A stretch of 64,000 bases of DNA, taken from contig JAHBBC010000030.1 in the NCBI GenBank assembly GCA_019915015.1, positions 1 to 64,000 on the forward strand, written 5' to 3'. The notes under the pieces were generated by a model. It ran no database searches and was not told the origin of the DNA. It worked only from the letters and a program-made list of their open reading frames with translations. Within the stretch, counting starts at the first letter, position 1. Each line of letters opens with the position of its first letter. This document shows positions 21,997 through 31,494 of this stretch, piece after piece. A program made the translations under genes and the position numbers. The DNA is from Auriscalpium vulgare (Eukaryota; Basidiomycota; Agaricomycetes; Russulales; Auriscalpiaceae).

Positions 21997-23928
21997 CGCG
22001 TCGCCGGGCTTGTCTTCGTCAACGCTGGCGGTTGGGAGGACCCAGAATTTTGCGATCGTGACAACTAATCCCCCTCCCAAAGTGGAAGTCTGCTGACGTG
22101 ATACATTTCCACGATTGGCCGGCTGACGGTGAATGCTGGCCCGTCGCGTACTGCCCCGGCATGCCTCCGGCCTTCACTCATGTATGTTCCGACGCTCATC
22201 TCTGCGCAGCAATGTCAACGTCGATGTACTTGCGCCCGCGCTTCGAGGAGCCCGGCTGGGTGCTTCGCGCTGACCAAACGTCCAAGTATTGTTGTGGAAG
22301 TGATGACTGACGTCTCGGGAGACATTAAGGCTTTGGAAATATTGGTCAATGGGAGAACACACGCACATAGATTGGATGTCTGCCGCGCTTGCCACCTGTA
22401 CTCGGCTCATACGAACTGCTGGCGAACTTCAACGTCTGAGGCTGCGCGGCGTGATATGCTCTGCTCCGAAGAATCACTGCGAAAGCAGGGCTTGTGGTAG
22501 CCTTCCGCACTCTCCAGGTCATCAACCTGGGTCATGAGTTGCGTAAATTTTGGACCCTTCAGCAAGACTATCAGCCACATTGGCGCTGTTGGCATACTCC
22601 GGCTGTGGCCCACTGCTCAAGTTATGGGCTCTCTAGGTCAGTTACTCTTTATTTACTCATGGCACACACCACCAATGACCATAGCGTGGTGAAACAACAA
22701 GCACCACCAATCCGGACATCGGCCGTTCATCGTCATCACCTGGTCTCTGACGAGGCTCACAATCTCTTCTCCGACGTATCCCAGCCCACCGCCACCCTCT
22801 TGCGCGTCCACGTCAAGCACCACAGTCGCACGCTCTATCTGGACTGTAGTTGGAACATTTGGTTTCCTGCACTGAGACTTCGGCACGAACTCGGGCAACG
22901 CTGTTCGCGGACCGCGGGCCTGCTGCTTGACTAGACATGGTTCTCCGCCCTCGCGCGTCCGATTCAGACAGATAATCCTGAGCCTGCGTTGCTTGAATCT
23001 GACTACTCTGCCTCAGGGAGACTAGTCTGATTCTCCGCGCGGCGCGTTTGTGTTCGTCGCGCTAGTGGATGCCAATGAATGGCCAGCTGCTCGCGATGAT
23101 CTTCTTGCAGAAGCACACGCCGCCTTGCTGTTGGGATTATACGACTGCAGGTGCGCACGAGGCGAGTGCCGCCGCAGAACCAGGTCCACCATGATCATCG
23201 CATGCCGCGCCACCGCTATGCAGCAGCTGGTCAGGGCATAATGCGAGAAGCATGGTGCCATACAGATGGACGAGGATTCAGACCAGAGGGAGGTCGTCAT
23301 ATTGCCTACACCGAAAGTCCTTCCTGATAGGGTAACCACTTCGAAAAATGAACGCAATCACCCTGCAAGGTAATCACGAAACCAAAACCGACGATGCACT
23401 AGTGAAATAACGGTAGAGGACGAGTGAGTACCTGGTGGGATCATCTCAGTCTGAGTCGACTAACATGGCGATATTTGAGAGATGTTGGATCATCGTTACC
23501 AATCGACGGCTCCATTATATGTAGCTGGACCATTCCACACTCCGTCAGCACCGAGCCACGTTTCAAGAGTGCTGCCAGGTCCTTTTGATGAGTCTTGCGC
23601 TGTATACAAAGCAAATTACCCACCTTGGATGATACCGCAATGGAGCATCGCCTTGATGCTCAGCACGTAGAAGAGGACATGACGAAACTGATTATGTGGT
23701 GTGTGCCGGCCGACGCATGGCAAATAGAAACGCCCCCAGCACTTAAAAAGGCACACGACGTGGAGGAAGATCGATTTGAGCTAGATCGATTTGAGCTATG
23801 ACAACTATGCAGAAACACGGAACGTCCAGTCAAAACACTGGTACATGTAATTCTGCCTACATCTGAGCCACGTCTTGTCGGTGCACACAATAAGGACGTA
23901 CCACTTCATGGAGGGCAAGTACAACAAC
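21997..23928. other. Gene-poor gap between RPO41 and the IF1 gene
   Basis: About 1.9 kb with no confidently supported gene. A 15-bp direct repeat of GATCGATTTGAGCTA lies at about 23769-23798. A frame near 23050-23240 has coding-like composition (FVALVDANEWPAARDD) but no start context or recognised family. Confidence 0.5.
23769..23798. repeat. 15-bp direct repeat, 2 copies
   Basis: GATCGATTTGAGCTA occurs twice head to tail downstream of the IF1 gene. Confidence 0.85.
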
Positions 23929-24423
23929 TTATGAGTCCTTGCTGGCCTCCGCGGCAACCGACTGGTGCTGCTTCTCCAGTTCGGCCTGCAAAGAAATGGG
24001 TGAGATGCGCGTATAAGGGCGCAGCTGATGATGACGAACCAGCTCAGCTTTCTTCGCATCAATCTGAAAGGTGGTGATTCATTGAGATCGATGTAGACCG
24101 ACTGCAACAGGCAGGACGCACCTCCTTCTTCAACTTTTCGAGCTGCTCGCGCTCATGCTTGCGAGCGTACTGGTCTGCAACACATCCATCAGTCTCAGCC
24201 TCACCCGACTTGGTACCCCATACGCCGTACACACCTTCATGAGCCTTCTCTTTCTTGCTACATTCACATGTATCACAGTCAGATAAGCCCCATGGACGGA
24301 AGCCAAGCACACGCACCCAAACTCGCGGCTGGAGGCGACGCTGCCGTCCTTGACGCTCGTCGTGTACGTGCGCATGGGGAGCGAACGGACGGCAATGCGA
24401 CGGGATGAGAGACGGGCAAGCAT
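23929..24423 (-). CDS. INH1: Mitochondrial ATPase inhibitor (IF1 family)
   Basis: Five tiny exons encode about 88 residues. MLARLSSRRIAVRSLPMRTY is a presequence. The conserved inhibitory segment SSREFGKKEKAHEDQYARKHE spans two junctions, followed by REQLEKLKKEIDAKKAELAEL, an alpha-helical coiled coil, and ..AAEASKDS. The first junction splits a Gly codon (TTT GG|C AAG). IF1 proteins bind the F1 sector and block ATP hydrolysis when the membrane potential collapses. A longer upstream in-frame ATG exists but would bury the presequence, so 24423 is chosen. It sits two genes from the ATP synthase subunit h gene and beside RPO41. Confidence 0.88.
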
Positions 24424-24797
24424 GGTGGTCAAAGTGGCTTTGTTGCGGCGGTTGGTGTGGTGGTCAGGAGAGCCAGAGTGTGCAGGTGGTTCCGGAGGTT
24501 TATGTGTCCAAGCCGCACCCTCGGCCATTGCCGGTGCAGCCGGCAGTACCCGCGCCCTCGCCGAGACCGCTCTGGTTCTCTACCAGCTCTGGCTCTCCCT
24601 GCGATATGTTCACGGTTCTGGAGGCGACCAATGTATAGTACAGTGTGGTCTTGAGAGTTACTTCTCGTGTAGAGTTCAATTTGTAATGTGCACCCAACTC
24701 ATTTCTCCCAGGACGCCAGGTTGGCGCGAACCCTCAATGGATCTATTCCGCTCGTACACACCATGCAGCGACGCCAGTCCAACAAGACCAGAGCTGC
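24424..24797. other. Intergenic region upstream of the IF1 gene
   Basis: About 370 bp between the IF1 start and the UBP6 stop, both on the minus strand. It should hold the IF1 promoter and UBP6 3' UTR. Confidence 0.55.
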
Positions 24798-27012
24798 TCA
24801 GATCGCCTTACTCTTGTACACCAGCACATACGCGCTCGAGTCCTCCCCACCGCCGTCAAGCGTGCCAAGCTTATCCTTCGGAAACACAGATACCTTGTCG
24901 TCATCGAACTTGTACCAGTCTTCGTCGTCGCCTGAGTCGGGCAGCGGTGCTGAGGAAGACGACGCGCCGCCGGAGAGTTTCGGCAGGAACTCAGGGCGGG
25001 ATTGCAAGATGGCAGTTTTCTTGACGAAGGCGATGTAGTGCCCAGCGTCGGCGGCAGCACCTTTGTGCGTGATGATAGCTGGAGCGAGAGCAAGTGACTC
25101 AGATGGTGCAGGCCGCCCGGCGATAAAAAGGGATGACGCACCGATGAGATCGTAAAGGCCAGTCTCGCTTGCGCCAACATCTGCCTTCACACTCGGGTCG
25201 ACTAGCTTCTCCAGTTCTTCATGCTCTTGATTTCTGTAGTCTTCCTCAGGTAAGAGCTCCTCGCCCGCTGGCACTCCATCAGCTTGTGTGGCGGAGGCCA
25301 CCGTTGCTGCCGTCGTCTCCGTCTCCACCGGCGCCACTTCCACCGCGGTGCCAAGCATCTCAACCGAGGCAGTGCCATCGCGCATCTCGACGTCCGCGCT
25401 CGCGGCTGGCTTTGGCGCCTTTGTGCGCTTGCGCACTTTGCGTCGCTCGAAGCGCGCGGATTCGATCTGGCCGAGCTTACGCGCGACGGGTAGCAACTTC
25501 GCGCGCAGCTCAGGCGTGGTCAGGTCAAGCGCATCGAACTCCGTGGGGAATTTCACTTTGCGCTGTGGGGAGTGTTAGCGTAGATACGGTGAAGAAGGCA
25601 GGAAGGAAGGCGTGCCATGATCTTCGCTTTCTTTGAGATGTCGCGGCGCCAGGTAAAGCGAACCATGTGCACGGTGAGGTAGGTCGGCAGACGCGAGATG
25701 CGCGTGTGCACGCTATAGGTTGCCTCGCGTCCGAGCGTGGGTGACTGCTTCACGACTGTCGTGTCAAGAGCCTAGACAGACTTCTCAGCATCGGATGCGT
25801 GACACGAGAGCGGAAGGCTACGTACGTCCATGATTCCGGACATCATGAAGTTCGTGTTCGTGTTGATATTGCACTCGATCTTGAGAACGTTCTCGCTCGT
25901 CACCGATGGTGGTTCGTCAGGTGCCTCGGGTGTCTTCATTCTATGCTGAGTTAACATGAATTCAAATTGTAGGAGAGGGGACGCGCGCGCACTCGCGGAT
26001 AATTGTGCCAGACAAGTACTGGTCAACAAATTTCGAGCGCGGCGGCGCACCACCGTCGCGGTTTGGGAAGCCAGGGAGATCCTTCAGTCGATTCGTGAGC
26101 TGCGTCCAGCACTCCTCCGCGTCTTGTCCATACACAGTGAGCGTTAAAGTCCATTTTCAGATCTCGACAATGCATACCTTGCTGCGCATACCCGCGGTTT
26201 GTGCGCTCGCCAAATTGTGGCACGGCGTCTCGCAGAGATGTGAGAAAGGCCATGGGCAATACGCCTCCAGTCGTGTTGGACATAGTGCGGAAGAGATCTC
26301 GAAGTGACCGCGTTAAGGGCGTAGCCTCGCGTGTCCTATATTGCCTCAAAAAGATATGCGGAGGTGAGGGAAACATGTAACGTACTCTGCAAGCGAACTC
26401 TGCAGCTCAGGGATGGCACGCATGGCTTGGACGGTGGCGCTCATATAGCAAGTGTTTCCAAGGCTTTGAGAGAGTAAGGATGTATGCTAGTCGTTGCATT
26501 GGCATCAAAACTCACTTGATCAGGCCGACCGGGAGTCCGAGCTAAAAGGAAGTTAACTTAGGACACTTGAAAAAGGACAGGATGCGACATGACACACGGC
26601 ATCAGCGAGTTCACTCTCGTCCATGTCTTCCAGAAACTTGACAGGTTCTGAAGGTGGTTTGGGCAGTTCCCCTGCAGCACCAATGACCATGAATGTTGCT
26701 CCCTGCTCATGCTCAGCACCACGCGACTCTGAAATAAGGCCGTGAACGCCGCACCTCTTTCGCGCCAGCCTTCTTCCAATCCGCGTCATCCTAAAAGATA
26801 TTAACTCCCTATGTTACAAACACATCTTGAAAGAAATCGGTGGCACTACGCACCTTCAGTACGCCGCCCTTCACCATGACCTTCATTCGGTCGACCGGGA
26901 CGCCAGTCTTCTGGTAGATGGCTTCCTTGAACACGGTCGCGGGTCGATCCGTGTCGAGCACGAGATCGTACTTATTTCCGGCATGTTTGACGGAGACGTT
27001 GAGCAGAGGCAT
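24798..27012 (-). CDS. UBP6: Proteasome-associated ubiquitin C-terminal hydrolase (Ubp6/USP14)
   Basis: An N-terminal ubiquitin-like domain (MPLLNVSVKHAGNKYDL.. MKVMVKGGVL ..TFMVIGAAGELP) precedes the USP catalytic domain. The Cys box GLINLGNTCYMSATVQAMRA spans an intron near 26480-26520. DAEECWTQL (QQxDAxE equivalent) follows. RISRLPTYLTVHMVRFTWR, KKAKIMRKVKFPTEFDAL, and the His box HKGAAADAGHYIAFVKK precede a final DDEDWYKFDDDKVS and YKSKAI end. This order is diagnostic of Ubp6/USP14, which docks on the proteasome Rpn1 through its UBL and trims ubiquitin chains. A low-complexity insert rich in Ala/Glu/Val lies between the two halves of the catalytic domain. It is divergently arranged with the BAP31-like gene, with starts only about 220 bp apart. 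Confidence 0.92.
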
Positions 27013-27132
27013 GGCGGTCCAGTAGAGAAGTGGAAAGAGGACGCGTAAGTACTTATGCATTTATTCTTAGTATCTTAATTTGATAAGCCTGTGGGGTTAG
27101 GGCTCGATGGTGTAGGGTTGGGTCATAGTCGG

Positions 27133-27140
27133 TGACGTCA
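27133..27140. promoter_or_regulatory. CRE/ATF site in the UBP6/BAP31-like bidirectional promoter
   Basis: Perfect TGACGTCA in the 219-bp gap between two divergent starts (27012 and 27232). It could serve both genes. Confidence 0.45.
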
Positions 27141-27231
27141 CGATACCGGACAGCTTGAATGCAACGCACGCACGGCCACTCTCCTCTGACCATCACCCAG
27201 CTCACCTCGTCAAGCACACATCAGCGTCAAT

Positions 27232-28135
27232 ATGACCATCTAGTGCGTACCTATGGATTCAAGGAGGCAGTTGCCTGACTTCTTGCTAGCTACACCCTCA
27301 CGTTCATGCTCCTCGCGGCCGAAATGGGCACATTCTGTGTCTTCGTCGCCCCACTCCCCTTCCAGATTCGCCGCAAGCTCTTTCATTTCCTTTCCGAAAG
27401 TCCTCTCATTGCCAAGATTGCCTACGGCCTCAAAATATCATTCATGTACGCCACCCCCGTTTGTTGGTGGAGCTCGCGTGCTGACTTCGGCGGCAGATTC
27501 ATAGCGATACTCTTCGTTGACGCGCTACAGCGCATGTTCCGTGTAACGGCGGAGGTCGAGGTTGCGAAGTCGGGCGGTCAGGGCGTGCAAGACGTGCGCA
27601 CGGAGACAAGCTTCGCGGCGCGCAAGTTCTAGTACGTGGCCTTTGTGAACTGGCGTACGTGTCACCGGTACTGACCGTACATCTTGATGCAGTGCGCAGC
27701 GCAATACATACCTTACAGGGTTCTGCCTGTTCCTGTCCCTCGTCCTCACGCGCACGTTCTACATCATCCAGGACCTCATACATACACAGGAGGAGTACGC
27801 GAAATTGAAGAAAAACGTGTGTACCCCTTGATCTTTATTCAGCTCCACATTTTGCTCACATCCCGTTGTAGACTGCCGACTCTTCCCGTAACGACCTCGT
27901 TGCTGGCGATCAGCAGAAAGAGATCGAGCAGCTCAAGCGCAAACTCGCTACGAAGGAGCAGGAAGCACGTGATTTTGGTATGCCTAGATGCACAGCGGGC
28001 TCAACCTCAATTGAGCTGATCGATTATGCAGAAACTCTGAAGAAGCAGGCCTCGCAGCAGGCAGCGGAGTATGACCGCCTCGCGGAGCAGTACAACAAGG
28101 AGACTGGCAAGGTGTCGGACAAGCGCGTGGATTGA
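27232..28135 (+). CDS. BAP31-like ER membrane protein (Yet family)
   Basis: Five or six exons. The first encodes only MTI plus two bases and is joined to YTLTFMLLAAEMGTFCVFV, the first membrane segment. LPFQIRRKLFHFLSESPLIAKI and ISFIFIAILFVDALQRMFR form the second, and YLTGFCLFLSLVLTRTFYIIQDL the third. The C-terminal half is a Lys/Glu/Gln-rich coiled coil (QQKEIEQLKRKLATKEQEA) ending ..GKVSDKRVD. BAP31 and yeast Yet1/Yet3 proteins are ER-resident chaperones or sorting factors for membrane proteins. The layout of three N-terminal membrane segments and a cytosolic coiled coil matches. The C-terminus lacks an obvious KKxx retrieval signal. It shares a short bidirectional promoter with UBP6. 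Confidence 0.88.
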
Positions 28136-29170
28136 CCCCGCCTAGATGTATGTTTGCTCTTTGGGGATACGCAATCTTACTTTACCTCAACGCAATTAAG
28201 TTCTTGCTTTGTCTGTGATAATCATCCCGAAGGTGATTGCCCATGTCTTTCTGGTCAGTCATCGACCACCATTGGCCTAAGCCTGCATGGCTAGAATCAG
28301 CGGTCTGGCTTGCTCGGTATTTGATGTCGGTTGTGCTCCGGTTCTAACTTAACATCTGCAGATATCGTTGAATGCTGCAGACGGCGTTTGCCGATGACTT
28401 ACATAAGAATATATTACTGACCAGGGACAAGTTACTAGAGTCTATCTCTTCCAGCCCCTCACTTTTGCTATGCTGCGCTGCTTGGTTTCTTGGTACCGAC
28501 CATCGGCCGTGTCACAACTCGTCTCGGGCCTTCTTATCACGGCGCGGAGTCCCCGACTTCGTCAGGCCAAGAGCGAAGTCGATTGCTTTTTTTCCCTGGG
28601 ACCACAAAGCGAAGAGCCAAAGATGCTGGCCAGTTCTTAGGACTTCTCCGAGCGGCGGCGTATGGTAAGCCCCTGCCGTGATTGGTTCTTCCTTACACTG
28701 AAGGACGCATGCTAGAATACCTGCGCTCAGAACTCACGCCGAGAGCACTATATGCCACCGATGCGAACTAGAAGACGCGTGGGGACTAACCAGGCGCTGA
28801 TCGTGCGACCTGCTCTATATCTTTCTCTAGTCCAGCCTCGTGTTCGCGTTTGCTGCCAAGAACTCGTGGTCACGGTTCAGATATCTCTGCATTCTTTTGT
28901 TTGTGTGCACTCAGACGCTGTCGTGGAAACGGATATCCTCCCACCCCGCCGTGATCTTCAGCAACTATCTTCTGATACCATGAGCTCAAGCTACGGAGAC
29001 TACTCACGCACTTTTCGCCAAGCGTCGCTCGTGCTGACGCGTTCAAATATCCTCACCTGACATTCTCGCGTGGCATGTCGCAGCTGCGGTAGCATTTCTA
29101 GTTTTTCTCTCACCGTCACCATTATACCACTGTGGTTTGTAGGAACGTCACGGCACCTCCGCGAACGTCC
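28136..29170. other. Gap downstream of the BAP31-like gene
   Basis: About 1 kb with no supported gene. Open frames are under 105 codons with no recognised motif. Confidence 0.55.
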
Positions 29171-29175
29171 CGCTC

Positions 29176-29286
29176 CACGCCAAGTTCGTCACGCAGCATC
29201 ATGGTTGCAAGGTACCCATATGTCCCGTCCCGCTCACGCCAAGTCGCGGCCCTTGGGCACACAGGCAACTGCGCGCGCACGCCAAG
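29176..29286. promoter_or_regulatory. Three CACGCCAAG elements upstream of GD-rich peptide gene 1
   Basis: CACGCCAAG occurs at 29176-29184, 29235-29243 and 29278-29286, i.e. about 120-230 nt upstream of the ATG. The first two are embedded in a longer shared GTCCCGCTC(C)ACGCCAAGT. The same core occurs twice upstream of gene 2. Confidence 0.5.
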
Positions 29287-29333
29287 CTCCGCGCCATCAT
29301 CGTCGACAAAGCGCAGCTGCCCACTCCGAAATG

Positions 29334-29342
29334 TATAAATAC
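29334..29342 (+). promoter_or_regulatory. TATA box of GD-rich peptide gene 1
   Basis: TATAAATAC about 66-74 nt upstream of the ATG at 29408. Confidence 0.6.
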
Positions 29343-29407
29343 CGGACGTCGTAGGATGCGAGGACCTCGATCCTACCAGGACCTCAAACAACAAAGACAC
29401 AGACAAC

Positions 29408-29638
29408 ATGCGCTTCAACTCTTTCGTGCTCGCCTCACTGTTCCTCTTCGCGATGCTCGCGGGGCCCGCGTTCGCTGCGCCTCGCCACGGAGATGGTGAT
29501 CGTGACGGCGACGGTGATGGCGACCGCGACGGTGATCGTGACGGCGACCGCGACGGTGATAGGGTGTGTACTTGGCTCTCTGCACTCACTACATGGACGA
29601 AATTGATCTGGTTGCTTTGCTAGCGTCGCTTCAACTGA
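29408..29638 (+). CDS. Small secreted Gly-Asp-Arg repeat peptide, copy 1 (56 aa)
   Basis: Exon 1 (29408-29563) encodes a clear signal peptide, MRFNSFVLASLFLFAMLAGP with an AFA-A type cleavage site, followed by PRHGDGDRDGDG and further GDRD units. A phase-0 intron (29564-29623) separates a five-codon second exon that adds only RRFN and the stop. The mature peptide alternates Asp with Gly and Arg, so acidic and basic charges nearly cancel. No family is recognised. The paralog at 30865 has the same signal, the same intron position and the same Arg-Arg-x-x tail, strong evidence that both are real genes. A TATA box and CACGCCAAG elements precede it. Function is unknown; a secreted small-protein or peptide precursor is likely. 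The Arg-rich end could be a Kex2-type site, but that is a guess. Confidence 0.75.
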
Positions 29639-30864
29639 GCGAACGTGCTCTACAACGGTTTTGTGCGTCTAAGGGTTTTCGAATGGTAAGTCAAATGGCT
29701 CTGAAACTCGCATTGCGCGCTGACACAACCCTGACAGACCGAACTGTACATGTAGGGGATGTAGGGTTGTGTGTGTAGCCTCGGTCATAATCACAGCTCT
29801 CCTTTCCTCGTACGTCGACACTGGGTTCATGTGATAGGGAGGAGCAGAACTCGTAGCATTTGTCCCTGAATGGAGTAGTTTCTGCATTTTATTCGAGCTG
29901 ACCTCAATACGCCCGTCAGGAGTTGGTCCGTGTGTTCACCAAAATCAATCTTCGCAGCCTGAGGCAAGGCTGGCGATCTATTATTCTCACTTCTGCTGGA
30001 AATGATATCGTCCGAGTCGTTGTCTTGGGCTTGATCGATTGATCTCATCCTTTTCCATCACTTCATTGTTGCCTTTGAGGCAAGTTCCCCGCACAGTACG
30101 GTGGCATTTGTAGAGGTTACGAAGATGGTCAGCAGAAGTAAGTCCACAACCAATGTAGTTTGCGCCATTTTGTCGCTCTTCATCTGGTAAGACCAACTGA
30201 CACGCCTTTCGGTCTGTTTGATGTCGGCGAGATCGCACTCACTTCACGGCACGGCCGGCTGCTCCACTTACAAGAGCATGAGCCGGTAAGCACCCCTACC
30301 TTCTCAAGACACCCTGATTATATCTTCGTCGATGTAATTGATTGGCCAGTGCACGCCAAGGACTTCGTAGATGCAAGAGACTTTTTCATGGGAATCCCCC
30401 ATCGTGTCTCCGAGTCCGTCTGCATTCTTGGCCCCAAGCCAGAGACAAGGATATAGACCCCGATTACTTCCTGTCCAAGTTGTTCCTTCACAGGTCCATT
30501 CGTTCGTAGGCGTGGCCGTGGAACGACTGACTGCGGACGAGCACAAGCACAAATACGCCAGGGAAAACTTTGCCTGATTCCCGTTTGCTCATGAGAGCAG
30601 CTTGGATAATAGGCCACAAGATGTTCATGCTGCCTGGGTCCCGGCCACGCCAAGAATTTATGAGGCAGATTGAGGCGTAACGAGCCCATCCACACCCACG
30701 GGACGGGTAACGCGACGCCTTGCCGGCGTGCACACCAATGCCCAGATATTCTAGACAGACCAAGATAGACCCAGCGCGGCTTACCTCTGGACTGCATAAA
30801 AGCCGTCACGTCGCAGTAAGGAGAGCTCATTCCCCAAGGAACAACGGCAGACAGAACTTCAAAC
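29639..30864. other. Spacer between the two GD-rich peptide genes
   Basis: About 1.2 kb without a supported gene. It carries CACGCCAAG at 30352-30360 and 30646-30654 and a TATA-like CATAAAAG near 30794-30801, upstream of copy 2. Confidence 0.5.
30646..30654. promoter_or_regulatory. CACGCCAAG element upstream of GD-rich peptide gene 2
   Basis: It sits in the context GTCCCGGCCACGCCAAG, like the two elements upstream of copy 1, about 210 nt before the ATG. A further core copy is at 30352-30360. Confidence 0.45.
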
Positions 30865-31071
30865 ATGCGCTTCAGCAACTCGATCCTCTTCGCCTCGCTC
30901 TTCGTCTTCGCGCTCCTGGCGGGGCCCGCTGTGGCGCGCCACGGCGACGGCAACGACAATGACGGCGACCGCGACAACGACGGCGATACTGTACGTGCAG
31001 CTGCTCGTTGTGCTGTCTTGGGTTGTGCGATGATGCTTACCCCGCGTACCCTGCAGCGCCGCTCCCTCTGA
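30865..31071 (+). CDS. Small secreted Gly-Asp-Asn/Arg peptide, copy 2 (46 aa)
   Basis: Exon 1 (30865-30990, 42 codons) encodes the signal peptide MRFSNSILFASLFVFALLAG with cleavage near AVA, then RHGDGNDNDGDRDNDGDT. A phase-0 intron (30991-31056) is followed by exon 2 coding RRSL and stop (31057-31071). The layout is identical to copy 1, but Asn replaces some Arg, so this mature peptide is more acidic, and the repeat is shorter. The conserved parts are the signal peptide, the RHGDG start of the mature part and the terminal RR plus two residues; the middle diverges freely. It lies immediately upstream of the GH30 array on the opposite strand. Function unknown. Confidence 0.72.
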   Translation: MRFSNSILFASLFVFALLAGPAVARHGDGNDNDGDRDNDGDTVRAAARCAVLGCAMMLTPRTLQRRSL

Positions 31072-31494
31072 ACACGGCGCACGTTCCCCACCAGATGATT
31101 CAAGAGACCAGTGGTCAATGTGGTTCGTCGGCTCTATGTATCGGCTTCGAGCTTCACTCACAATACTAGCACAGAACCGCCGACGTTTGGTGGGGGTGTC
31201 AAAGGTGCTACGCAAGGGACAGTACTTAGTCAGGACTGTGAATAAAGGGTTTCGTTAATCCTATGAACGGATGAAAGACACATAGACGGCGGAGAGTGAG
31301 GAGGTAAGATTCCGCGCGAATGTGTCACGTTTGCACTGGACATTCGCAGCCTCTCTTAGCTGGAGAGATGATATGATATGATTGCAAGACAGGATATAAA
31401 AACACATGAACATTGGGGGCATGGACGCTTATCACAATACGAGACGCGAAAAGAGACCAGAGTGACAGAGATCTACTTGTTTTCATACGCCCTC

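Noticed and set aside
22653..23357. Possible gene fragments in the gap downstream of the IF1 gene
   Set aside because: Frames look partly coding but have no start context, splice continuity or recognised family.
29122..29589. 155-codon minus-strand frame with Ser-Pro-Arg repeats, resembling an SR-rich protein
   Set aside because: It is the antisense of the GD-rich repeat of peptide gene 1; the sense strand has a signal peptide, TATA box and a matching paralog.
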